Assembly (NCBI RefSeq): GCF_041154505.1
Contig: NZ_AP028672.1
Location: 4,008,501-4,072,500, forward strand
DNA from: Acidovorax sp. A79
GTDB taxonomy: Bacteria > Pseudomonadota > Gammaproteobacteria > Burkholderiales > Burkholderiaceae_C
DNA length: 64,000 nt
Reading direction: 5' to 3'
Shown here: piece by piece, positions 25,013-34,638 of the stretch
Layout of the letters: each line of letters starts with the position of its first letter
Position numbering within the stretch: position 1 is the stretch's first letter
Position numbers and translations under genes: made by a program
Notes under the pieces: model-generated
What the model was told of the DNA's origin: nothing
Seen by the model: the letters and a program-made list of their open reading frames with translations, nothing else
Database searches by the model: none

Positions 25013-25924
25013 ATGAAAACTACCCTTGCCCGCTGGCTCGACAGCGATGTTGGCTACAGCTTCCGCACATCGCCGGTGGCCATGCTGGCCGCAGCGATCG
25101 CGCTGGTCTGCGTGTTCTGTTCGGTGTTCGCCGGATGGGTCGCGCCCCACAACCCGTTTGACCTGGCCACGCTCGAACTCAGCGATGCGCGGCTGCCCCC
25201 GGCCTGGAGCGCCGAAGGCTCCATGAAATACCCGCTGGGCACCGATGACCAGGGCCGCGACATCCTTTCCGCGCTGATCTACGGCGCGCGCATCTCCCTC
25301 GTCGTGGGCATCGCGTCGGTGCTGCTCTCGGTGGTGGTGGGCGTGGCGTTTGGCCTGCTGGCGGGATTTCGCGGCGGCTGGATCGACGCGGTGCTCATGC
25401 GCCTGTGCGACGTGATGCTGTCGTTTCCGGCCATCCTGGTCGCCCTGCTGATTGCCGGTGTGGGCCGCGCGCTGTTTCCCAACGCGCACGAGTCGCTGGC
25501 CTTTGGCGTGCTCATCATCTCGATCTCGCTGACGGGCTGGGTGCAGTACGCACGCACCGTGCGCGGCTCCACGCTGGTGGAGCGCAACAAGGAGTACGTG
25601 CAGGCCGCGCGCGTGACGGGCGTCTCGTCGCTGCGCATCATGCGCAAGCACGTGCTGCCCAATGTGATGGGCCCGGTGCTCGTGCTGGCCACCATCCAGG
25701 TCGCCACCGCCATCATCACCGAGGCCACGCTGTCCTTCCTGGGCGTGGGCGCGCCGCCCACATCGCCGTCGCTGGGCACGCTGATCCGCATCGGCAACGA
25801 CTACCTGTTCTCGGGCGAATGGTGGATCACCGTGTTCCCCGGTGCCATGCTGGTGCTGATTGCTCTTTCCGTGAATCTATTGGGCGACTGGTTGCGTGAT
25901 GCCCTCAATCCGCGCCTGCGCTGA
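25013..25924 (+). CDS. dppC: Peptide ABC transporter permease, DppC-like
   Basis: A 303-residue inner-membrane subunit. It shows the DppC N-terminal extension with one helix, the P-L-G-T-D-D-Q-G-R-D-I-L-S motif, the EAA loop E-Y-V-Q-A-A-R-V-T-G-V-S and L-S-F-L-G-V-G-A-P-P. The ATG at 25013 fits the family start. An earlier in-frame TTG at 24944 would run through a hairpin and is rejected. The ATPase genes follow after 26 bases. Confidence 0.94.
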   Translation: MKTTLARWLDSDVGYSFRTSPVAMLAAAIALVCVFCSVFAGWVAPHNPFDLATLELSDARLPPAWSAEGSMKYPLGTDDQGRDILSALIYGARISLVVGIASVLLSVVVGVAFGLLAGFRGGWIDAVLMRLCDVMLSFPAILVALLIAGVGRALFPNAHESLAFGVLIISISLTGWVQYARTVRGSTLVERNKEYVQAARVTGVSSLRIMRKHVLPNVMGPVLVLATIQVATAIITEATLSFLGVGAPPTSPSLGTLIRIGNDYLFSGEWWITVFPGAMLVLIALSVNLLGDWLRDALNPRLR

Positions 25925-25950
25925 ACAAGAACAAGAAAAGCGATATCCCC

Positions 25951-26940
25951 ATGAGCCTTCTAGAAGTCAAAAACCTCGTTGTCGAATTCCCGGGCCGCCG
26001 CGGTACCCTGCGCGCCCTGGACGACATTTCCTTCTCCATCGCACCCGGCGAGATCCTGGGTGTGGTGGGTGAATCTGGCGCGGGCAAGTCGCTCACCGGC
26101 GCCGCCATCATCGGCCTGCTGGAGCCACCGGGCCGCGTGGCATCCGGCCAGATCCTGCTGGAGGGCCAGCGCATCGACAACCTCAGCAACGAGGAAATGC
26201 GCCACATCCGCGGCCGCCGCATCGGCGCCATCTTCCAGGACCCGCTGACCTCGCTGAACCCGCTGTACACCGTGGGCCGCCAGCTCACCGAGACCATCCT
26301 GGCCCACCTGCCGGTCACGCCCGCCGAGGCCCGCCAGCGCGCCATCGCGCTGCTGCAGGACACCGGCATTCCGGCGGCGGCGGAGCGCATCGACCACTAC
26401 CCGCACCAGTTCTCCGGCGGCATGCGCCAGCGCGTGGTGATCGCCCTGGCCCTGGCTGCCGAGCCCAAGCTCATCGTGGCCGACGAGCCCACCACGGCGC
26501 TCGACGTGTCCATCCAGGCGCAGATCATCACGCTGCTGAAAAACATCTGCAAATCGCGCGGCGCCGCCGTGATGCTGATCACCCATGACATGGGCGTGAT
26601 CGCCGAGACCTGCGACCGCGTGGCCGTGCTGTATGCCGGCCGCGTGGCCGAGATCGGCCCCGTGCACGACGTCATCAACAAGCCATCGCACCCCTACACC
26701 AGCGGCCTGATGGCCTCCATCCCCGACATGGCGGTGGACCGCGAGCGCCTGAACCAGATCGACGGGGCCATGCCCCGCCTGAATGCCATCCCCAAGGGCT
26801 GTGCCTACAACCCGCGCTGCCCCAAGACCTTTGACCGCTGCATGACCGAACGTCCCGACCTGATGGATGCGGGCTCCACCCGCGCCGCCTGCTGGCTGCA
26901 CGCCGGCGCCACGACGAAAAACGCCGAGGTGGCCGCATGA
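25951..26940 (+). CDS. dppD: Peptide ABC transporter ATPase, DppD-like
   Basis: A 329-residue ATP-binding subunit. Walker [10 protein letters not shown]-loop, signature F-S-G-G-M-R-Q-R, Walker B L-I-V-A-D-E-P-T and the switch His in L-I-T-H-D-M-G are intact. The C-terminal oligopeptide domain carries the C-X5-C-X6-C cluster (G-C-A-Y-N-P-R-C-P) known from Dpp/Opp ATPases. Its stop overlaps the next start as ATGA (26937-26940). Confidence 0.95.
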   Translation: MSLLEVKNLVVEFPGRRGTLRALDDISFSIAPGEILGVVGESGAGKSLTGAAIIGLLEPPGRVASGQILLEGQRIDNLSNEEMRHIRGRRIGAIFQDPLTSLNPLYTVGRQLTETILAHLPVTPAEARQRAIALLQDTGIPAAAERIDHYPHQFSGGMRQRVVIALALAAEPKLIVADEPTTALDVSIQAQIITLLKNICKSRGAAVMLITHDMGVIAETCDRVAVLYAGRVAEIGPVHDVINKPSHPYTSGLMASIPDMAVDRERLNQIDGAMPRLNAIPKGCAYNPRCPKTFDRCMTERPDLMDAGSTRAACWLHAGATTKNAEVAA

Positions 26941-27989
26941 GCACTACGACCACCGCCACCACCGCCGCCGCAGGCAAGGCCCCCGTCGCCGCCCAAGGCC
27001 GGCCCCTCGTGCAGGCGCACGATCTGGCCAAGACTTTCGATGTCTCCGCCCCCTGGCTCAACCGCGTCATCGAGCGCAAGCCCCGCACGCTGCTGCATGC
27101 GGTCGACGGCGTGAGCTTCGAGATCGAACGGGGCAAGACACTCGCCCTGGTGGGCGAATCGGGCTGCGGCAAGAGCACGGTGGCCCGTTTGCTGGTGGGC
27201 CTGTACGAGCCGACACGCGGCGGCCTCACTTTCGACGGCCAGGACGCGCACGCCGCCTTCAAGGGCAACGATGCCCAGGCCATGCGCCGGCGCATCCAGA
27301 TGATCTTCCAGGACCCCTATGCCAGCCTGAACCCGCGCTGGCTGGTCGAGGACATCATCGGCGAGCCGCTGCGCGAGCACGGCCTCATCACCGACAAGGT
27401 CGAGCTCAAGGCCCGCGTGGGCGAGCTGCTCAAGTCCGTGGGCCTGTCCCCGCTGGACATGGTCAAGTACCCGCACCAGTTCTCCGGCGGCCAGCGCCAG
27501 CGCATCTCCATCGCGCGCGCCCTGGCCACCGAGCCCGAGTTCCTGGTGTGCGACGAGCCCACCTCGGCGCTCGACGTGTCGGTGCAGGCGCAGGTGCTCA
27601 ACATCATGAAGGACCTGCAGCGCGAGCGGCAGCTCACCTACCTGTTCATCAGCCACAACCTGGCCGTGGTGCGCCACGTGAGCGACCAGGTCGGCGTGAT
27701 GTACCTGGGCCGCCTGGTGGAACTGGCCGACAAGCACACGCTGTTCGATACGCCACGCCACCCCTACACGCGCATGCTGCTCGATGCCATCCCCAAGATG
27801 CACGACACCGGCAAGGCGCGCACGCCGGTGCAGGGCGAGGTGCCCAACCCGCTGAACCCGCCCCCCGGCTGCGCCTTCAATCCGCGCTGCCCGCACGTGA
27901 ACGACCGCTGCCGCGCCGAACGGCCCCAGTTGCTCAGCATTGGCGGCATCCGGATCGCCTGCCATGCGGTGGAAGAGGGGCGGATCTGA
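26937..27989 (+). CDS. dppF: Peptide ABC transporter ATPase, DppF-like
   Basis: A 350-residue second ATPase subunit that heterodimerises with DppD. Walker A G-E-S-G-C-G-K-S, signature F-S-G-G-Q-R-Q-R, Walker B F-L-V-C-D-E-P-T, and the C-terminal cysteine motif G-C-A-F-N-P-R-C-P. The N-terminus carries a low-complexity Thr/Ala tail absent from most DppF. It is the last gene of the operon. Confidence 0.95.
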   Translation: MSTTTTATTAAAGKAPVAAQGRPLVQAHDLAKTFDVSAPWLNRVIERKPRTLLHAVDGVSFEIERGKTLALVGESGCGKSTVARLLVGLYEPTRGGLTFDGQDAHAAFKGNDAQAMRRRIQMIFQDPYASLNPRWLVEDIIGEPLREHGLITDKVELKARVGELLKSVGLSPLDMVKYPHQFSGGQRQRISIARALATEPEFLVCDEPTSALDVSVQAQVLNIMKDLQRERQLTYLFISHNLAVVRHVSDQVGVMYLGRLVELADKHTLFDTPRHPYTRMLLDAIPKMHDTGKARTPVQGEVPNPLNPPPGCAFNPRCPHVNDRCRAERPQLLSIGGIRIACHAVEEGRI

Positions 27990-28002
27990 GAGATTGCTCC
28001 TG

Positions 28003-28045
28003 AATTTATAGCTGCTTGCGCTTGATGGGAAAGCGCTGAGGGCCT
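28003..28045. repeat. Short palindromic dispersed element, copy 3
   Basis: AATTTATAGCTGCTTGCGCTTG then GGGAAAGCGCTGAGGGCC, right after dppF. No terminator with a T-run is seen here, so this element may mark the operon end. Confidence 0.75.
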
Positions 28046-28229
28046 ATCTGGCCGTCAAACTGGCTGGTGTGCGCCTTGCCGGGAGTACCTGGCTTGGCGC
28101 CATGGAACACCCCCGACGCCGGCTGCCGGGGCCTCGGCCCCGCAGCGACCTGTGGGCGGCACCCGCGGTCGCCCCGGCGGTGCGTACCAGGCGTCGGTGG
28201 CTGTGGGCTCCGCGCTTGCCAAATTGCGC

Positions 28230-28258
28230 TTGGTGGGTTGGCAAGTGGTTCGTATGAT
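28230..28258 (+). promoter_or_regulatory. Predicted sigma-70 promoter
   Basis: TTGGTG, a 17-base spacer, TATGAT (5 of 6 to consensus), 88 bases before the ATG of the Cys-repeat protein gene. The rest of the 28046-28229 gap is GC-rich and shows no gene. Confidence 0.55.
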
Positions 28259-28345
28259 GTCTTATTACCAGATGTTGCAGAGCCGGATCGCTACCGCGTC
28301 CCTTTGGGGAAACCGGCCTCGTCCACCCCTTTCTTTTCTGAATCC

Positions 28346-30061
28346 ATGCTCGCTCTCATGCTTGCGACGCGCCTGCGCTCTGCGCGCCGCATTGTTTTTC
28401 AACAATTGACCGTGCTCTGGCGGTCGCCCTGGTTGCGCGGCGGCCGGGGCCTTCTCCATGCCGTGGTTGCTGTGCTGGCCGTTGCCTCCCTGGCGCATGC
28501 AGCGCCCGCCCATGCCGCCACGGAGATCCGCACGCTGATCGACAGCGACAACAACCCCGCGACCGGCTGTACCGTCGCCACTCCGGGCGGGGCCTTCGGG
28601 GGCGTGGAGCAGGCTGCCATCACCCGCATCGACCTGCTGGCGGCCGAGCCGGTGGGGGATGTCGCGCGAGAGGTCTGCCAGAGCGGAGTGCTGGTGGCCG
28701 ACCCCAGCTTCGTGCCCAGCGCGCCCTTGCACTGGCCTCTGGGTGTCGCTGCCGCCGGCATGCACACGGACGTTGTCGAAAGTTATGCACAGCTGGTGAG
28801 TGCGGCGGCGTCCGGCGTGCGGCTCGGATTCGTCGCCAGCACCACCGACGGCAGCGCGCCGCCCAGCGCCCTGTTGTCGGCTGATGGCAGCGGCGGTTCG
28901 CCGATCCATCTGGCCGCGGCGGCGGCAGCTGCCGTGGCCGTGCCCGCACTGGGCGGGGCCGGCCTGCTGCTGGTGGCCTGTGCGCTGGTCTTTGCCACCT
29001 ACCGCTTTGCCCGCGTTCGCCGCTATGCGGCCACCGGCGCCACCTTGTGCCTGTTGCTCGTGGTGAGCCTGGCCTGGGCCGCGATCGTGCGCGACGGGTC
29101 GCCGTCGGACTGGGGCGGTACGCCGCCCGTGGCGACGGCTTCCACCACCGGCCCGCACCAGATCGCGGCCGTCTACGGGCGGCTGGAAGGCAGCACCCTG
29201 CAGCTGCGCTATGACCTGGACCTCGGCGTGCGGGACGGCGCGCCGCTGGACGATGGGCCGTTCGCCGCCACCGTGGGTGCCCCGCTGTCCGTGCCCGCAC
29301 CGGGCCTGCTGTCCAACGATGCGCCTGGTTCCCCGCCGTTGCAGGTCCGCGAGTTCCGCGTGCAAGGCGCGGTCTCCAACACGCCAGCGGGCGGGGTGGT
29401 CGCGTTCGCGGGCAACTCGCTGACGGTGGCGCCGGATGGTGGCTTCACCGTGGGGCCGCCCACGCTCCCCGGCACCTACCGCTTCGAGTACCGCGCGCAC
29501 AACCGGCTGACCCCCGGAGGGTGGGGCGTGGCGACGGTCGAGGTGGCGGCTGCCAACGTCTGCGGCGACGGGGTGCGCACCGGCGCCGAGGTCTGCGATG
29601 ACGGCAATGCCGTCACCGAGACCAGCTGTCCCTATGGCACCGTGTCCTGCACCACCTGCAACGCCACCTGCACGGCAACGCTGAGCCTGACCGGCCAGTT
29701 TTGTGGCGACGGCGCTCGCAACGGCGCCGAGGTCTGCGACGACGGCAACAACGTGACGGAGACCAGCTGCCCGGACGGCACGGCCACCTGCCAGGCATGC
29801 AACGCCACCTGCACGGCGACGCTGAACCTCACGGGCGCCTTCTGCGGCGACGGCATACGCAACGGCGCCGAGGTCTGCGACGACGGCAACAACGTGACGG
29901 AGACCAGCTGCCCCTATGGCAGCGCTTCCTGCATGGCCTGCAACGCCTCCTGCACGGCGCCGTTGAGCCTGACGGGCGGGTACTGTGGTGACGGGGTCGT
30001 CAACGGCGGGGAGGTCTGTGATGGCACTCCGGGCTGTTCGGCCATGTGCACGCCGCTGTAG
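28346..30061 (+). CDS. Cys-rich repeat surface protein with mid-protein exosortase-like signal
   Basis: 571 residues, function unknown. A basic N-terminus and signal peptide (cleavage near A-H-A-A, about 54) lead to a globular domain (55-190). At 198-226 comes V-A-V-P-A-L-G-G-A-G-L-L-L, a hydrophobic helix and R-F-A-R-V-R-R, resembling the VPxLG / helix / Arg sorting signals (IPTL type) but in mid-protein. A second helix follows (232-248), then a Pro-rich region with an L-L-S-N-D-A-P motif (321-327). Residues 406-571 hold three 47-residue C-G-D-G-x-R-x-G-A-E-V-C-D-D-G-N repeats and a partial fourth, each with eight cysteines (DUF4215-like). This layout fits the family I recall as midcut-by-XrtH, which I could not check. 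Confidence 0.7.
   Translation: MLALMLATRLRSARRIVFQQLTVLWRSPWLRGGRGLLHAVVAVLAVASLAHAAPAHAATEIRTLIDSDNNPATGCTVATPGGAFGGVEQAAITRIDLLAAEPVGDVAREVCQSGVLVADPSFVPSAPLHWPLGVAAAGMHTDVVESYAQLVSAAASGVRLGFVASTTDGSAPPSALLSADGSGGSPIHLAAAAAAAVAVPALGGAGLLLVACALVFATYRFARVRRYAATGATLCLLLVVSLAWAAIVRDGSPSDWGGTPPVATASTTGPHQIAAVYGRLEGSTLQLRYDLDLGVRDGAPLDDGPFAATVGAPLSVPAPGLLSNDAPGSPPLQVREFRVQGAVSNTPAGGVVAFAGNSLTVAPDGGFTVGPPTLPGTYRFEYRAHNRLTPGGWGVATVEVAAANVCGDGVRTGAEVCDDGNAVTETSCPYGTVSCTTCNATCTATLSLTGQFCGDGARNGAEVCDDGNNVTETSCPDGTATCQACNATCTATLNLTGAFCGDGIRNGAEVCDDGNNVTETSCPYGSASCMACNASCTAPLSLTGGYCGDGVVNGGEVCDGTPGCSAMCTPL
29561..30040 (+). repeat. Three and a half 141-bp tandem coding repeats
   Basis: Units begin at about 29561, 29702, 29843 and 29984 with TGYGGYGACGG, spaced 141 bases (47 codons). 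Units two and three are nearly identical at DNA level (GAGGTCTGCGACGACGGCAA in both), a sign of recent duplication or homogenisation. The fourth is truncated. Confidence 0.85.
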
Positions 30062-30190
30062 GGGCAGCCATCCGGGCACCGGCCGGCAGAGGGTGTGCCG
30101 TCGGCGCCGCCGGGCCGGCGGTGGCCGGCGGTTCTGGGCACGCAGGGGCCGATGTCCCGAGGGTGGCGGATCCTGCGGGCGGCAGGGCGC

Positions 30191-31036
30191 CTACGCGTAG
30201 CGCTTGGCGCGGAGGTTTTCCTTCATCTGCTGCAGGATGGGCTGCAGCGAGCTGCCGATGCGCAGCGCCACGCAGGTCGCCAACACGTCGATGATCAGCA
30301 GGTGCATCAGGCGCGACACCATCGGGCTGTAGCGGTCGTAGCCCTCGGGGTGGTCGGCGGCCAGGTGGATCTGGCAGGTGCTGGCCAGGGGCGAGCCGCT
30401 GGCCGTGATGACGATGGTGGTCGCGCCGTTCCTGCGCGCGATGTCCGCCGCGTCCATCAGGTCGCGCGTGCGGCCCGAGTTGGAGATGATCACCGCGCAG
30501 TCGCCCGGGCCCAGCAAGGTGGCGCTCATCACCTGCATGTGGCCGTCGCTGCTGGCGATGGAGGTGACGCCCAGGCGGAAGAACTTGTGCTGCGCGTCCT
30601 GCGCAACGATGCCCGAATTGCCCACGCCGTAGAACTCGATGCGCTTGCCCGTCTTCCAGGTCGCGGCAATCGCCTCGGCCGCGCGTTCGATGGCCACGGT
30701 GCTGGCCGCGTTGCGGTACTGCAGGAAGGCGGCCACCGCGTTGTCGACGACCTTCACCAGCACGTCGCCCGTCTTGTCATCCGCATCCACGCTGCGGTGG
30801 ATGAAGGGCACGCCCTCGCTCACGCTGCCCGCGAGCTTGAGCTTGAAATCGGCCAGCCCGTCATAGCCCATGCTGCGGCAAAAGCGCACCACCGTGGGCT
30901 TGCTCACGTGGGCGCGCTCGGCCAGCTCGCGCACGGGCAGCCGTGCGAACGCGCGGGGGTCGGTGAGCACCAGCTTGGCCACCCGCTGTTCGGCGGGGGC
31001 CAGCGAGGGCAGGGAGGCGGTGATGCGGTCGAGCAT
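30191..31036 (-). CDS. hexR: RpiR-family transcriptional regulator, probable HexR
   Basis: 281 residues: an N-terminal RpiR helix-turn-helix (A-E-R-A-H-V-S-K-P-T-V-V-R-F-C-R-S-M-G-Y near 40-60) and a C-terminal SIS sugar-phosphate domain (I-E-F-Y-G-V-G-N-S-G-I-V-A and V-I-I-S-N-S-G-R-T-R-D). HexR represses Entner-Doudoroff and related genes and is released by 2-keto-3-deoxy-6-phosphogluconate. The HexR call rests on the zwf, pgi, edd, eda and glk genes nearby and on TGTAA-N5-TTACA palindromes at their promoters, including one before this gene. The 30062-30190 gap holds nothing notable. Confidence 0.85.
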   Translation of the reverse strand: MLDRITASLPSLAPAEQRVAKLVLTDPRAFARLPVRELAERAHVSKPTVVRFCRSMGYDGLADFKLKLAGSVSEGVPFIHRSVDADDKTGDVLVKVVDNAVAAFLQYRNAASTVAIERAAEAIAATWKTGKRIEFYGVGNSGIVAQDAQHKFFRLGVTSIASSDGHMQVMSATLLGPGDCAVIISNSGRTRDLMDAADIARRNGATTIVITASGSPLASTCQIHLAADHPEGYDRYSPMVSRLMHLLIIDVLATCVALRIGSSLQPILQQMKENLRAKRYA

Positions 31037-31174
31037 GTCGGTGAAGGCGTGTCAGTGGCGCCGGCAGCCGGGCGGGCCAAGGCGGCGCATCGACGGGGAG
31101 CAAGACAGGGCGGGCATGGGCGGGCTCGTGGTCGGCGGCGCCGCCGGGGATGGCGGTGCCGCATGTTCGCCTAA

Positions 31175-31189
31175 TGTAACTTGGTTCCA
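31175..31189. promoter_or_regulatory. HexR-like operator between hexR and afuA
   Basis: TGTAACTTGGTTCCA, matching TGTAA-N5-TTACA at 9 of 10 arm positions, in the divergent hexR/afuA gap. It could serve both autoregulation and control of the transporter-transaldolase operon. Confidence 0.6.
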
Positions 31190-31323
31190 AACGCCACGGG
31201 GAGGGGGGCTGGCCCTGCCTTTCATCCTGCTTGCACCATGCCTGCGGGGTTCCCCCCTGACCCGGCCAGGGCCGCGGCAATAGCATCCTTGCATCACGTA
31301 ATCCCGATACCTAGGAGCCTTTC

Positions 31324-32352
31324 ATGCGCAAACCTCTGCTGAAGAACCTGCTGGCCGGAGCGGCCCTTGCGACCGCGGCCTGCGGCAGCTGGGCCCAGGG
31401 CCAGGTCAACATCATCTGTTCGGTGCAGGCCGAGTGGTGCAACCTGATGTCCACGGTGTACGCCAAGACCACCGGCACCAAGGTCAACATGACGGCCAAG
31501 GGATCGGGCGAGGCGCTGGCCCAGCTCAATGCCGAGAAGGCCAACCCCAAGACAGACATCTGGTTCGGCGGCACGGGCGACCCGCACCTGCAGGCGGCCG
31601 AGCAGGGCCTCACGCTCGAATACAAATCGCCGCAGCTCGCTCAGCTCTACCCCTGGGCGCAGAAGCAGGCCACCGATTCCAAATACCGCACCGTGGGCGT
31701 GTACCTGGGCCCGCTGGGCTTTGGCTACAACAAGGAGCTGCTGGCCAAGCGCAAGCTCAACCCGCCGCAGTCGTGGGCCGACCTGCTCAAGCCCGAGTTC
31801 AAGGGCGAGGTGCAGATGGCCAACCCGGCCTCCAGCGGCACGGCCTACACCATGATCGCCACGCTGGTGCAGATCATGGGCGAGGAAAAGGCGTTCGAGT
31901 ACCTCAAGGCCCTGCACCCCAACGTGAGCACCTACACGCGCTCGGGCACGGCGCCGGTCAAGGCCGCGGCGCGGGGCGAGACCACGGTCTCCATCAGCTT
32001 CGTGCACGACGTGACCACCGAGGCGGTCAACGGCTTTCCCGTCGGGTCCATCACGCCCTCGGAAGGCACGGGCGCCGAGGTGGGCTCGATGAGCATCGTC
32101 AAGAACGGCCCGAACACCGAGGCGGCCAAGAAGTTCTACGAATGGGCTCTCACGCCCGGGGGGCAGCAGTTCGGCCTGGCGGCCAAGCAGTTCCAGCTGC
32201 CCAGCAACACGCAGGTGCCCAAGGACCCGCGCATGACCGACCCTGCCAAGATGAAGCTCATCAACTACGACTACGCCAAGTACGGCGCGAGCGCCGAGCG
32301 CCGCCGCCTGATCGCGCGCTGGGAAAAAGACGTGCAGAACGCTGCGCGCTGA
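31324..32352 (+). CDS. afuA: AfuA-like periplasmic substrate-binding protein
   Basis: A 342-residue periplasmic protein with a signal peptide ending S-W-A-Q. A disulfide-type pair C-S-V-Q-A-E-W-C lies near the mature N-terminus, and the fold motifs F-G-G-T-G-D-P-H-L-Q-A-A and W-A-D-L-L-K-P-E-F-K-G identify the FbpA/AfuA class. Databases often call these iron(III)-binding, but the paired tyrosines of true ferric-binding proteins are not evident. AfuA itself binds hexose and heptose phosphates, and this gene is co-transcribed with transaldolase and sits beside hexR. I favour a phosphorylated-sugar ligand. Confidence 0.8.
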   Translation: MRKPLLKNLLAGAALATAACGSWAQGQVNIICSVQAEWCNLMSTVYAKTTGTKVNMTAKGSGEALAQLNAEKANPKTDIWFGGTGDPHLQAAEQGLTLEYKSPQLAQLYPWAQKQATDSKYRTVGVYLGPLGFGYNKELLAKRKLNPPQSWADLLKPEFKGEVQMANPASSGTAYTMIATLVQIMGEEKAFEYLKALHPNVSTYTRSGTAPVKAAARGETTVSISFVHDVTTEAVNGFPVGSITPSEGTGAEVGSMSIVKNGPNTEAAKKFYEWALTPGGQQFGLAAKQFQLPSNTQVPKDPRMTDPAKMKLINYDYAKYGASAERRRLIARWEKDVQNAAR

Positions 32353-32355
32353 GGG

Positions 32356-34614
32356 ATGGTGGTGTCGGCAGCAGCCGCGGCGGCGCACGCAACTTTTCGA
32401 ACCTCAGCGCGAAGCGCCTCGGTCAACCGGCCCCTGTGGGTCTGGTGGGTCGTGGGCGTGCTGGGCTATCTGGCATTTCCCTGGTATGCGCAGCAGGATG
32501 CCAACGGCCTGCTCGCGGTGGGACAGGTCTTCAGCAGCGAACAGGCGGCCAACGGGCTGATGCAGGCGGCGCTGTTCGGCCGGTCGTGGCTCTGGCTGGG
32601 CCTGGTCGGCTTGGCCGTGGCCGGGCTGGGCGCCTGCCTTCCCGCCGGCCGCACCCAGGGTGCGGTGCTGGCCGCAGGGGGCGCTCTGGGGTTGCTGGCG
32701 CTGCTGGCGAGCGGCTTCACCATCGGTGCGCGCGGCTGGGCGTTTGAATGGATGAACACCTACCTGGGCGAGCTGGGCGCGCGCCAGCCCGGCATGGGCT
32801 GGGGCGGGTTCGTGGTGCTCTCTGCGCTGCTGGTGCTGCTGGCATTTGGCGTCGCGCGGCGTGGATTCTTCAAGGGCGACCTGTTCGTGGCGGCGGCCGT
32901 GCTCACCTGCGGCAGCCTGCTGGCGCTGTTCATCGTGTTCCCCGTGCTCAAGGCGCTGTCGGCCGCGTTCTTCCTCGAAGACGGCCCGTTCTCGCTGGCC
33001 GTGGTGTGGGAGCGCATCGCGCACGAACGCAACTTCGGCCTGTCGTGCTTGGCCGGTGGCCAGCGCTGCGGCGTGGCCTGGAACACGCTGTTCCTGGGGC
33101 TGATGACGGCCACCAGCACCACGCTGCTGGGCAGCTTCATGGCGCTGATGGCCGAGCGCGCCTCGCGCCGCTATGCGCGGCCGCTGAACATCGTGGCGCT
33201 GCTGCCCATCATCACGCCGCCGTTCGTGGTGGGGCTGGGCCTCATCCTGCTGTTCGGCCGCGCCGGGGTGTTCAACCAGTTTCTCGAATACGCGTTCGGC
33301 ATCACGCCGTCGCGCTGGTTCTATGGCTGGCTCGGCGTGTGGGTGGCGCAGACTTTTGCCTTCACGCCCATCGCCTTCATGATCATGCGCGGCGTGGTGC
33401 AGGGCGTGGCGCCCAGCCTGGAGGAGGCCGCGCAGACCCTGTGCGCCAGCCCGCACCGCACCTTCATGACCGTGACCCTGCCGCTGCTCAAGCCCGGCCT
33501 GGCCAACGCATTCCTGGTGGGCTTCATCGAAAGCATGGCCGACTTCGGCAACCCCATCGTGGTGGGCGGGCAGTTCTCGGTGCTCTCCACCGAGATCTTC
33601 TTCGCCATCGTGGGCGCGCAATACGACCAGGGGCGTGCGGCGTCGCTGGCCTGGATCCTCACGTTCTTCGCGCTCACCGTGTTCGCCATCCAGCGCGGCC
33701 TGCTGGGCAAGCAGAACTTCACCACCGTGTCGGGCAAGGGCGACGCGGGCATCGCCATGCCGCTGCCCGCCGGCGTGCGCCGCGTGGTGCATTCCATCGC
33801 GCTGCCGTGGATGGCCTTCACGCTCATCGTCTACCTGTTCGCGCTGGCCGGCGGCTTCGTGCAGACCTGGGGGCGCGACTACACCATCACGCTGGCGCAC
33901 TTTCGCACCGCGTTCAGCGTGGAGTGGGGCCAGTTCGGCGTGGTGTGGGCGGGCACGGCGTGGAACTCCTTCTTCACCACCGTCAAGCTCGCGGCCATCT
34001 CGGCGCCGCTCACGGCCACGCTGGGCATCGGCATCGCCTGGCTGCTGGCGCGCACCGAGTTCCGGGGGCAGGGCGCATTCGAGTTCGCGGCGCTGCTGGC
34101 CTTCGCCATCCCGGGCACGGTGCTGGGCGTGAGCTACATCCTGGCGTTCAACGTGCCGCCGTTCGAGCTCACGGGCACGGCGCTCATCATCGTGCTGTGC
34201 TTCATGTTCCGCAACCTGCCGGTGGGCGTGCGGGCGGGCACGGCGGCCTTCAAGCAGCTGGACCGCTCGCTGGACGAGGCCTCCGTCATGCTGCGCGCGG
34301 GCAGCGTGCAGACGCTGCGCCACGTGGTGCTGCCGCTGCTCAAGCCCGCCCTGGTCGCGGCGCTGGTGTACAGCTTCGTGCGCGCCATCACCACGGTGAG
34401 CGCGGTGATCTTCCTGGTCACGGCCGAAAACGAGCTGGCCACCACCTACATCATCGGCCGCGTGGGCAATGGCGACTATGGCGTGGCACTCGCGTACTGC
34501 ACGGTGCTCATCCTGCTCATGTCCGCCTCCATCGGCCTGATCCAACTGCTCGTCGGCGAGCGCAAGCTGGGCCGCCGGGGCGCTGCACGCACGGCACCCG
34601 CCGCCGCGCACTGA
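32356..34614 (+). CDS. afuB: AfuB-like fused ABC permease
   Basis: A 752-residue inner-membrane permease made of two BPD_transp_1 halves fused in one chain, as in FbpB/AfuB. The first half shows V-A-P-S-L-E-E-A-A-Q-T-L-C-A-S and the second D-R-S-L-D-E-A-S-V-M-L-R-A-G-S, the two EAA coupling loops. Three extra N-terminal helices (about 28-165) precede the usual core, a feature of some AfuB-like proteins. The start is 3 bases after the afuA stop, with no clear ribosome-binding site, so translation is probably coupled. Confidence 0.88.
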   Translation: MVVSAAAAAAHATFRTSARSASVNRPLWVWWVVGVLGYLAFPWYAQQDANGLLAVGQVFSSEQAANGLMQAALFGRSWLWLGLVGLAVAGLGACLPAGRTQGAVLAAGGALGLLALLASGFTIGARGWAFEWMNTYLGELGARQPGMGWGGFVVLSALLVLLAFGVARRGFFKGDLFVAAAVLTCGSLLALFIVFPVLKALSAAFFLEDGPFSLAVVWERIAHERNFGLSCLAGGQRCGVAWNTLFLGLMTATSTTLLGSFMALMAERASRRYARPLNIVALLPIITPPFVVGLGLILLFGRAGVFNQFLEYAFGITPSRWFYGWLGVWVAQTFAFTPIAFMIMRGVVQGVAPSLEEAAQTLCASPHRTFMTVTLPLLKPGLANAFLVGFIESMADFGNPIVVGGQFSVLSTEIFFAIVGAQYDQGRAASLAWILTFFALTVFAIQRGLLGKQNFTTVSGKGDAGIAMPLPAGVRRVVHSIALPWMAFTLIVYLFALAGGFVQTWGRDYTITLAHFRTAFSVEWGQFGVVWAGTAWNSFFTTVKLAAISAPLTATLGIGIAWLLARTEFRGQGAFEFAALLAFAIPGTVLGVSYILAFNVPPFELTGTALIIVLCFMFRNLPVGVRAGTAAFKQLDRSLDEASVMLRAGSVQTLRHVVLPLLKPALVAALVYSFVRAITTVSAVIFLVTAENELATTYIIGRVGNGDYGVALAYCTVLILLMSASIGLIQLLVGERKLGRRGAARTAPAAAH

Positions 34615-34638
34615 CACCTTTCAAAAAGAAGATACGCC

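Noticed and set aside
29561..30040. CRISPR-like array
   Set aside because: The 141-base periodic repeats are in frame and code for Cys-rich protein modules. There are no spacers and no cas genes.
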